Shown piece by piece: positions 57,591 through 64,000 of a stretch of DNA of 64,000 nucleotides; position 1 is the stretch's first letter; every line of letters begins with the position of its first letter. This DNA comes from Mesorhizobium sp. Root102 (GTDB taxonomy: Bacteria; Pseudomonadota; Alphaproteobacteria; Rhizobiales; Rhizobiaceae), in assembly GCF_001425625.1 (NCBI RefSeq), contig NZ_LMCP01000048.1:191907-255906 (forward strand). The letters are read 5' to 3'. The notes under the pieces were generated by a model that saw only the letters and a program-made list of their open reading frames with translations, was not told the DNA's origin and did no database searches. The translations under genes and the position numbers were made by a program.

Positions 57591-60500
57591 ATGCACATCC
57601 TAACCACGACATCCGCCTCGCTCGACGACCTCGCCGAGCCGGTCGATCTGCGGCAGACGCCGGCGGATATCGTGGCGCTGTCCTTCACCGACAGCGATCT
57701 CGCCGGATTGGCGGCGGCCTGGAAGGCCGACGCCGAACGCCTGCCCTCGATGCGGCTGGCCGCGCTGCGCGACCTGCGCCATCCCATGTCCGTCGACCTC
57801 TGGGTCGACAGCGTCGCCCGCCACGCCAAGATCATCCTCGTGCGCATCCTCGGCGGCTACGACTGGTGGCGCTACGGCTGCGACCAGCTTGCCTCGACCG
57901 CCCGCGAACGCGGCATAAAACTGGCGCTGCTGCCCGGCGAATGCCGAGATGAGGATCTGCGCCTGATCGAAGCCTCGACGCTGCCGCGCGAGGAGTTGGA
58001 CGGCCTGCTCGATTATTTCCGCGAGGGCGGCCCGGCGAATATGAGCGCGCTGGTGCAGAAGTTGGCGGGGTTGGCGGGACAGGATGCGGTTGCTGCAGAG
58101 CCGGTCACTGTGCCAAAAGTTGGCTACTACGAACCCGGCCGCGGCGTCGTCCCCCTGCCCCTCGAGGGGGAGGGAAAGGTCGTGCCGATCCTGTTCTACC
58201 GATCGATGCTGCTCGCCGCTGATGTCGCGCCCATCGATGCCCTGTTTGAGGCGCTCCGCCAGCGCGGCATCAACCCGGTCCCCATTTTCGTCTCCAGCCT
58301 GAAGGACCCGGCATCGCTGGCGTTCGTGGAAACAGCACTGGCCGCGCTGAAACCCGCGGCCATCATCACCGCGACCGCTTTCGCGTCCGGCGCCGAGCCC
58401 GGCGTTGAAACCCTGTTCGACCGCGCCCGCGTGCCCGTCTTCCAGGTCATTGTCGCCACCACCCGCCGCGACATCTGGGAGAACAACCAGCGCGGCCTGG
58501 CGCCCGCCGACCTTGCCATGCATGTCGTGCTGCCCGAACTCGACGGCCGCATCTTGGCCGGCGCCATTTCCTTCAAGGGCGAGAGCGATGTCGATCCGGC
58601 GCTTGGCCACCGCGCCTTCGCCAACCGGCCGGAAGCGGATCGTGTGGCGCAAGTTGCTGACCGCGTCGCGGCCTTCATCCGACTACGGGAGACGCCCCGC
58701 GCCCAGCGCAAGCTCGCCATCCTGATCCCGGATTATCCGAGCGCGCCCGGCCGAACCGGCTACGCCGTCGGCCTCGATGTGCCGTCCAGCGTGCTGGCGA
58801 TGCTGCATGATCTGAGCGAACAGGGCTATGGAGTTGAAGGGATACCGGAGACGCCGCGGGCGTTGCTGGGGCTGCTGGAGCGCGGCAATGATGGGCTGGG
58901 GCTGGACGACTATCGGGACTTCTCAAAGGGCCTGCCGATTGAGGCTGTTGCTGCAGTCGAAGCTGCATGGGGAGCGGCCGATACTTCACCCTCCCCCTTG
59001 TGGGGAGGGTCGGTTCGCGACATTCGCGAAGCGGATGGCGCGAACCGGGGTGGGGGTAGCGGCGCACCACCCCCACCCGGCCCTGCGGGCCACCCTCCCC
59101 ACAAGGGGGAGGGTAAGAGCGCTTTCCCCTTCCGCGCCGCGACCTTCGGAAACATCACCGTCGCGCTGGCCCCAGACCGCGGCCGCTCCGCCGACCGCCG
59201 CGCCGATTACCACGACCCGACACTGCCGCCGCGCCATGCGCTGATCGCTTTCGGTCTGTGGCTGCGCAGCTCGCTCGGCGTCCACGCGCTCGTCCATGTC
59301 GGCGCGCACGGCACCCTGGAGTGGCTGCCGGGTAAGACGGTTGCGCTTTCGGAAAACTGCTTTCCCGAAATCGTCACCGGCCCCTTGCCCGTCATCTATC
59401 CTTTCATCGTCTCCAACCCCGGCGAGGCTGCACAGGCCAAGCGGCGCATCGCCGCCGTCACCCTTGGCCATCTGCCGCCGCCCCTGACCGGCGCCGGACT
59501 GGACGAGGACCAGCACAAGCTCGAGCGGCTGGTCGACGAATACGCCCAGGCCGACGGGCTCGACCGTCGCCGCCGCGACCGCCTGGCAAAACTGATCGTC
59601 GACACCGCGCAAAAAACCGGCCTCGCCACCGAAGCCGGCGTCGCCAGGACCGACGCGCCCGATGAAGCGCTACGCCGAATCGATGCCTGGCTCTGCGATC
59701 TCAAGGATTTCGCCATAAAGGACGGGCTGCATATCTACGGCCGCGCTCCGGAGGACGAGCCTGACGCCATGCGGCGACAAAGCGCTGAAGCCGAGAAGAC
59801 GGCGCTGCTCGCCGCGCTCGATGGCCGCCACGTCAAGGCCGGTCCGGCCGGCGCGCCTGCGCGCGGCCGATCCGATGTTCTGCCCACCGGCCGCAACCTG
59901 TTCACGTCGGACCCGCGCACCATGCCGACGCCGACCGCCTATGATCTGGGCAAGGCAGCGGCGGAGGAAGTCGTGCGCGGCTACATGCAGTCGCATGGCG
60001 ACTGGCCGCGCTCGCTGGTGATCGATCTCTGGGGCTCGGCATCGCTGCGCACCGGCGGCGAGGAGATCGCTCAAGGGTTGGCGCTGATGGGCTGCCGGCC
60101 GCAATGGGATGCGGCCACTGGCCGCATCACCGGCATCGAGGTATTACCTCCCGCCGCGCTCGGCCGGCCGCGCGTCGATGTCACCTGGCGCATATCAGGC
60201 CTGTTTCGCGACATGTTTCCGACCCAGATTGCGCTGATCGATGCCGCCGCCAACGCCGTTGCCGCCCGCGACGAGGAGGATTCGGAAAACCCGCTCGCGG
60301 CCAAAACCCGCGCCGACGGCAAGATCAGCCCGCGCATCTTCGGCACTTCGCCCGGCACCTACGGCGCCGGTGTCGAGGATCTTTTGTCCTCCGGCGACTG
60401 GGCGGCACGCGAAGAGATCGGCCGCGCCTATCTCGACGCCACATCGCATGCCTATGGCGGCTCCGAAGGTGAAGGCGTCTTGGCGCCCGGTGCCTTCGAG

Positions 60501-61049
60501 GGCCGCATCGCCGAGGCCGATCTTCTCGTCCACACCGGCGACGATCCCGGCCGCGACATCCTCGAGGGCTCCTCCGATGTCGCCTTCATCGGCGGCTTCT
60601 CGGCGGCCTTGGCAACTCTCGGCAGGAATGCCGACGTCATCGTGCTCGACACCACGGACCCGCAAAAGCCGAGGCCACGCTCGGTCAGCGAGGCCGTATC
60701 GCGTGTCGTGCGTGCCCGCGCCGTCAATCCACGCTTCATATCAGGCCAGATGCGCCACGGCCCGCGTGGCGCCTCCGAATTTGCCGAAACCGTCGACCGG
60801 CTGGTCGGCTTTGCCGAAACCACCCACGCCATTTCGGGAACGCTGATCGAGGCGGTGCATGACTCCTATCTCGGCGATCCGGCTGTCCGCGCCTTCATCC
60901 TGCGCGAGAACCCCGCCGCCGCGAAAGTCATCGCCGAGCGCTTGCTGTCGGCGCGCCGGCGTGGCCTGTGGCATCCCTTGCGCAATTCCATCGACGACGA
61001 TCTCACGGCCCTGATTGCTGAGGCAGAAGCACTTGGGGTGGCGGCATGA
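57591..61049 (+). CDS. cobN: Cobaltochelatase subunit CobN
   Basis: A protein of 1152 residues, the large subunit that inserts Co(II) into hydrogenobyrinate a,c-diamide in the aerobic pathway. Typical segments are RILGGYDWWRYGCDQL, ALVHVGAHGTLEWLPGKTVA, LSENCFPEIVTGPLPVIYPF, SRPRVDVTWRISGLFRDMF-like stretch and GASEFAETVDRLVGFAETTH. Residues about 466-508 (SPSPLWGGSVRDIREADGAN and on to PPHKGEGK) are encoded by a palindromic repeat, and a short partial repeat encodes LPLEGEGK near residue 188. Both keep the frame, so the protein should still fold around these loops. CobS and CobT are not in the window. Confidence 0.96.
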   Translation: MHILTTTSASLDDLAEPVDLRQTPADIVALSFTDSDLAGLAAAWKADAERLPSMRLAALRDLRHPMSVDLWVDSVARHAKIILVRILGGYDWWRYGCDQLASTARERGIKLALLPGECRDEDLRLIEASTLPREELDGLLDYFREGGPANMSALVQKLAGLAGQDAVAAEPVTVPKVGYYEPGRGVVPLPLEGEGKVVPILFYRSMLLAADVAPIDALFEALRQRGINPVPIFVSSLKDPASLAFVETALAALKPAAIITATAFASGAEPGVETLFDRARVPVFQVIVATTRRDIWENNQRGLAPADLAMHVVLPELDGRILAGAISFKGESDVDPALGHRAFANRPEADRVAQVADRVAAFIRLRETPRAQRKLAILIPDYPSAPGRTGYAVGLDVPSSVLAMLHDLSEQGYGVEGIPETPRALLGLLERGNDGLGLDDYRDFSKGLPIEAVAAVEAAWGAADTSPSPLWGGSVRDIREADGANRGGGSGAPPPPGPAGHPPHKGEGKSAFPFRAATFGNITVALAPDRGRSADRRADYHDPTLPPRHALIAFGLWLRSSLGVHALVHVGAHGTLEWLPGKTVALSENCFPEIVTGPLPVIYPFIVSNPGEAAQAKRRIAAVTLGHLPPPLTGAGLDEDQHKLERLVDEYAQADGLDRRRRDRLAKLIVDTAQKTGLATEAGVARTDAPDEALRRIDAWLCDLKDFAIKDGLHIYGRAPEDEPDAMRRQSAEAEKTALLAALDGRHVKAGPAGAPARGRSDVLPTGRNLFTSDPRTMPTPTAYDLGKAAAEEVVRGYMQSHGDWPRSLVIDLWGSASLRTGGEEIAQGLALMGCRPQWDAATGRITGIEVLPPAALGRPRVDVTWRISGLFRDMFPTQIALIDAAANAVAARDEEDSENPLAAKTRADGKISPRIFGTSPGTYGAGVEDLLSSGDWAAREEIGRAYLDATSHAYGGSEGEGVLAPGAFEGRIAEADLLVHTGDDPGRDILEGSSDVAFIGGFSAALATLGRNADVIVLDTTDPQKPRPRSVSEAVSRVVRARAVNPRFISGQMRHGPRGASEFAETVDRLVGFAETTHAISGTLIEAVHDSYLGDPAVRAFILRENPAAAKVIAERLLSARRRGLWHPLRNSIDDDLTALIAEAEALGVAA
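58151..58174. repeat. Short palindromic repeat fragment in cobN
   Basis: CCCCTGCCCCTCGAGGGGGA followed by GGG is a compact palindrome related to the arms of the larger elements. It encodes PLPLEGEGK in CobN. Confidence 0.6.
58987..59115. repeat. Palindromic element inside cobN
   Basis: The arms are ACCCTCCCCCTTGTGGGGAG and CTCCCCACAAGGGGGAGGGT, with an inner GGTTCGCGACATTCGCGAAG dyad. It is about 129 bp (a multiple of three) and read through in the cobN frame as a Pro/Gly-rich peptide. It is a different subtype from the 138-bp prophage elements but has the same design. Confidence 0.82.
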
Positions 61050-62509
61050 ACGCCTTCTCGCGCCGTGGCGCCTGCCCGGCTCTGGCAGCCCCCATGCAGA
61101 CCGGCGACGGCCTGCTGGTACGGCTCAACCCTGTCGCTGGAGGGTTGTCGCCAGAGTCGTTGATCGGACTAGCCGAATCCGCTCTGCGGCACGGCAACGG
61201 CATCATGGAAGTCACCGCGCGCGGCAGCCTGCAGATACGCGGACTGACGGCGGAAAGCGCTCAGTTGCTGGCGACGGAGGTCGATGCGTTGGGCATCGCG
61301 GTGCGCACCGGCGTGCCGGTCGAGACCGGGCCGCTGGCCGGCATAGATCCGCAAGAGATTGCCGATCCCCGGCCGCCGGCTGAACAGATCAGGACGGCGG
61401 TCGAAGAAGCAGGTCTGACGCAACGGCTCGGGCCGAAGGTGTCGGTCATTGTCGACGGCAGCGGACAACTGACCATGGATACTCTGACCGCAGATGTGCG
61501 GCTTGCTGCAACGCGAACCGATGCGGGAGTTCGGTGGCGGGTGGCTGTCGCGGGTGACGGGCAGAATGCACGGCCGCTTGTCACGGTGGAAGACGATGCA
61601 GCGCGCGATATTGCCGTTGCCGTGCTCAGAATGATTGCCGAGAAAGGCCGTGAGGCTCGTGCGAGGGATTTGTCGGAGCGGCAATTGGCTTATCTCGCAG
61701 GCTGGCATTCTGTGGCGCCCCCCTCTGTCCTGCCGGACATCTCCCCCACGAGGGGGGAGATCGCTCATTCACGCTCACCTTCGCCAATTTCCATGGCTTC
61801 GGAGGGAGGGCCGGCGCCCGGGCTGCCAATCTCCCCCCTCGTGGGGGAGATGTCCGGCAGGACAGAGGGGGGCGCGAAGGAACTCCGCCCGATCGGAATT
61901 TTCGACCTCGCCGAGGCCGGTATCGCCCTCGGCATCGCCCTGCCCTATGGCAGCATGCCAGCGGACAAAATCATCGCGCTCACCCAAAGCGCCATCACCC
62001 TCGACACAACCGAAATCCGCCTCGCCCCAGGCCGCGCCCTGTTGTTCCTCGGACAGCCATCGTCCGCCAACCGCGCCCTCCAGCACACCGCCGCCACCCT
62101 CGGCTTCGTCACCTCCCCCGCCGACCCGCGCACGCGCATCGCCGCGTGCCCCGGCACGCCGGCCTGCGCCTCCGGGCGGATCGCCACGCGCGACATTGCC
62201 GAGACGATTGCCGCCGAAAACGCCGATAGTCTCGACTTCACCCTGCACGTTTCCGGATGCGCCAAGGGCTGCGCCCACCCCGGCTCGGCAGCGCTGACGA
62301 TAGTCGGCGGCGAAAACGGAGCCGGACTTGTCGTGAACGCGACGGCAAAGGCCCTTCCTGCGGGCTACAGGCCGGGCTATGACGCCGCGCGCGGCATCAG
62401 CCGCGTCGCGGCACTGATCCGCAGCACACGATATCAAGGCGAAACCGCCGCCGCTTGCCTGACAAGGCTCGGGCCGGCGGCTATCGCCGAGGCTTACCGA
62501 CAGGAATGA
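61046..62509 (+). CDS. cobG: Precorrin-3B synthase
   Basis: A protein of 487 residues of the nitrite/sulfite reductase fold: ACPALAAPMQTGDGLLVRLN, GIMEVTARGSLQIRGLT, and the [4Fe-4S]-siroheme-type ligands ACPGTPACASGRIATRD and HVSGCAKGCAHPGSA. It catalyses the oxygen-dependent ring contraction step from precorrin-3A. Residues about 224-276 are encoded by a 161-bp palindromic element (PPSVLPDISPTRGE ... ISPLVGEMSGRTEGG) placed between two domains. The ATG overlaps the cobN stop. Confidence 0.94.
   Translation: MNAFSRRGACPALAAPMQTGDGLLVRLNPVAGGLSPESLIGLAESALRHGNGIMEVTARGSLQIRGLTAESAQLLATEVDALGIAVRTGVPVETGPLAGIDPQEIADPRPPAEQIRTAVEEAGLTQRLGPKVSVIVDGSGQLTMDTLTADVRLAATRTDAGVRWRVAVAGDGQNARPLVTVEDDAARDIAVAVLRMIAEKGREARARDLSERQLAYLAGWHSVAPPSVLPDISPTRGEIAHSRSPSPISMASEGGPAPGLPISPLVGEMSGRTEGGAKELRPIGIFDLAEAGIALGIALPYGSMPADKIIALTQSAITLDTTEIRLAPGRALLFLGQPSSANRALQHTAATLGFVTSPADPRTRIAACPGTPACASGRIATRDIAETIAAENADSLDFTLHVSGCAKGCAHPGSAALTIVGGENGAGLVVNATAKALPAGYRPGYDAARGISRVAALIRSTRYQGETAAACLTRLGPAAIAEAYRQE
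61715..61875. repeat. Palindromic element inside cobG
   Basis: Long inverted arms (GCGCCCCCCTCTGTCCTGCC and its exact complement at the other end) contain the sub-hairpin ATCTCCCCCACGAGGGGGGAGAT. The element is read through in the cobG frame. The arms show the same TCTGTC/GCCGGACAT and CTCCCCC pattern as the prophage copies. Confidence 0.85.
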
Positions 62510-63144
62510 GCATGGCCGCCTACGACTATATCCATGACGGTACGGCGATATATGAGCGCTCCTTCGCCATCATCCGCGCCGAGGCTGATCTGTCGCGCTT
62601 CTCCGATGCCGAGGCCGATGTCGCCATCCGCATGATCCATGCCTGCGGCCAGGTCGAAGCATCAAGTCATTTTGTGTTCTCCACCGATTTCGTTGCCGCC
62701 GCGCGCACCGCTCTGGCGGCTGGCTCGCCAATTTTCTGCGACGCGGAAATGGTCTCGCACGGCGTCACCCGCGCCCGGCTTCCGGCCGGCAATGAGGTGA
62801 TCTGCACCTTGCGCGACCCGCGCACGAACGACATCGCCAGGGAGATCGGCAACACCCGTTCGGCCGCCGCGATCGACCTGTGGGGCGAGCGCATGGCGGG
62901 GTCGGTGGTCGCCATCGGCAATGCGCCGACCGCGCTGTTCTATTTGCTGGAGAAACTGCGCGACGGCGCGCCGAAGCCTGCCGCCATCATCGGCATGCCG
63001 GTCGGTTTCGTCGGTGCGGCCGAATCGAAGGACGCGCTGGCCGAGAATTCCTACGGCGTGCCCTACGCCATCGTGCGCGGCCGGCTTGGCGGCAGCGCCA
63101 TGACCGCCGCCGCGCTCAATTCATTGGCGAGGCCCGGCCTGTGA
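62506..63144 (+). CDS. cobH: Precorrin-8X methylmutase
   Basis: A protein of 212 residues that moves the C-11 methyl group to C-12, giving hydrogenobyrinate. Family segments are YDYIHDGTAIYERSFAIIRA, VAIRMIHACGQVEASSHFVF with the catalytic His, CDAEMVSHGVTRARLPAGNE, and GNAPTALFYLLEKLRDGAPK. The ATG at 62506 overlaps the cobG stop (ATGA); a second ATG 6 bp on is possible. Confidence 0.97.
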   Translation: MSMAAYDYIHDGTAIYERSFAIIRAEADLSRFSDAEADVAIRMIHACGQVEASSHFVFSTDFVAAARTALAAGSPIFCDAEMVSHGVTRARLPAGNEVICTLRDPRTNDIAREIGNTRSAAAIDLWGERMAGSVVAIGNAPTALFYLLEKLRDGAPKPAAIIGMPVGFVGAAESKDALAENSYGVPYAIVRGRLGGSAMTAAALNSLARPGL

Positions 63145-63899
63145 ACGCGCTTGCCACAGGTCGTCTCGTTGGCGTCGGCACCGGTCCCGGTGACCCCGAA
63201 CTGCTGACCCTGAAGGCCGCGCGGGCCTTGGCGGAAGCCGATGTCGTGGCCTATTTCGCCAAGCGCGGCAACAACAGCAACGCGCGCGCCATCGTCGAAA
63301 CACGCTTCCGGCCGGATATGCTTGAGCTGCCGCTGCTCTATCCCGTCACCACTGAAATCGACAAGGATCACGACGACTACCGGTCGCAGATCACGGCTTT
63401 CTACGAGGAGTCGGCCGAGAAGGTCGCCGAGCACCTCGACGCTGGCAAAATGGTCGCGGTGCTGTCGGAAGGCGACCCGCTGTTCTACGGCTCTTACATG
63501 CATCTGCATGTGCGCCTCGCGCATCGCTTCCCGACCGAAGTCATCCCCGGCGTCACCGCCATGTCCGGCTGCTGGTCGCAGACTGGTGTTCCGATCGTCC
63601 AGGGCGACGACGTGCTGACGGTGCTGCCCGGCACGATGAGCGAGTTCGAGCTGACGCGCCGGCTGGCCGACACCGATGCCGCCGTCATCATGAAGGTCGG
63701 CCGCAACCTGCCCAAGATCAGGCGGGCGCTGGAGTCGACCGGCAAGCTTACGCGCGCCGTCTATGTCGAGCGCGGCACCATGGCCGGCAGCGTCTCGATG
63801 AAGCTTGCCGACAAGCAGGATGACAAGGCGCCCTATTTCGCCATCGTGCTGGTCGCCGGCTGGTCCGGCCGCCCCGATGCGCTGGGAGCGCAAGCATGA
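63141..63899 (+). CDS. cobI: Precorrin-2 C20-methyltransferase
   Basis: A protein of 252 residues with a GTG start that overlaps the cobH stop. Tetrapyrrole methylase marks are LVGVGTGPGDPELLTLKAAR, VVAYFAKRGNNSNARAIVET, VAVLSEGDPLFYGSYMHLHV and VIPGVTAMSGCWSQTGVPI. It adds the second S-adenosylmethionine methyl of the corrin branch. Confidence 0.97.
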   Translation: MNALATGRLVGVGTGPGDPELLTLKAARALAEADVVAYFAKRGNNSNARAIVETRFRPDMLELPLLYPVTTEIDKDHDDYRSQITAFYEESAEKVAEHLDAGKMVAVLSEGDPLFYGSYMHLHVRLAHRFPTEVIPGVTAMSGCWSQTGVPIVQGDDVLTVLPGTMSEFELTRRLADTDAAVIMKVGRNLPKIRRALESTGKLTRAVYVERGTMAGSVSMKLADKQDDKAPYFAIVLVAGWSGRPDALGAQA

Positions 63900-64000
63900 G
63901 CGGCCGTCTCACCGTCATCGGCCTTGGCCCCGGCAATGCCGATCAGGTCACGCCGGAGGCCAGCCGCGCCGTCGCCGAGGCCAAGTTCTTTTACGGCTAC
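63896..64000 (+). CDS. cobJ: Precorrin-3B C17-methyltransferase, 5' part
   Basis: The first 35 codons, MSGRLTVIGLGPGNADQVTP then EASRAVAEAKFFYGY, match the N-terminus of CobJ, including the GLGPG AdoMet-binding loop. The ATG overlaps the cobI stop (ATGA). The gene continues beyond the window. Confidence 0.93.
   Translation, partial: MSGRLTVIGLGPGNADQVTPEASRAVAEAKFFYGY

Overview
The window looks like chromosomal DNA of an alphaproteobacterium of the order Hyphomicrobiales, most probably Mesorhizobium or a close relative. The reasons are high GC content, the gene order proS-lolC-lolD, rnj and birA behind a 14-gene nuo operon, an aerobic (cobN-type) cobalamin operon, an Alphaproteobacteria-type SOS box (GAAC-N7-GAAC), and families of G/C-rich palindromic repeats like those common in rhizobia. 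The genus is an inference from gene order and protein style, not from a search.

Positions 1 to about 28190 are the integrase-proximal part of a prophage inserted at the 3' end of a tRNA-Leu(GAG) gene. Its other end lies beyond the left edge. From right to left it carries: a tyrosine integrase next to the tRNA; a rightward early operon (20426-26723) with an HD phosphohydrolase, a phage sliding clamp, a GapR-like protein, SSB, an HNH nuclease and a 19 x 27-bp repeat protein; an immunity region (18838-20425) with two HTH regulators and two clusters of a 16-bp operator; a leftward replication operon (9756-18712) with a CHC2/Toprim primase, a GcrA-like regulator, an SNF2-type helicase with a nested endonuclease gene, a DNA methylase and a D5-type primase-helicase; a broken C5 methyltransferase; and leftward head genes (small and large terminase, gpW-like joiner, portal, prohead protease, major capsid, DUF2190). 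Genes in the replication blocks mostly overlap by ATGA or TGATG.

Positions 28510-54284 are host core genes. lipB is rightward. Leftward genes are an M50-type membrane protease, a 28-residue SOS-box-controlled membrane peptide, lolD, lolC, proS, a DUF1467 protein, methylmalonyl-CoA epimerase, ribonuclease J, birA and the operon nuoABCDEF-hyp-GH-hyp-IJKLMN. birA follows nuoN by 5 bp and is closed by a strong terminator. A probable rightward sRNA lies between proS and the DUF1467 gene.

Positions 54616-64000 run rightward: a YcaQ-type DNA glycosylase, then a promoter, a cobalamin riboswitch and a B12 operon (DUF1636 protein, cobW, cobN, cobG, cobH, cobI, partial cobJ).

The most striking observations are: a homing-type endonuclease VII gene nested in another frame of a helicase whose own frame stays open through the insert; a 138-bp palindromic element placed in frame in two prophage genes, encoding nearly the same 46-residue peptide, with related elements in gcrA, cobN and cobG; a prophage set of host cell-cycle proteins (GcrA, GapR, sliding clamp, methylase); and an SOS-box-controlled 28-residue membrane peptide resembling the cell-division inhibitor SidA in size and regulation.
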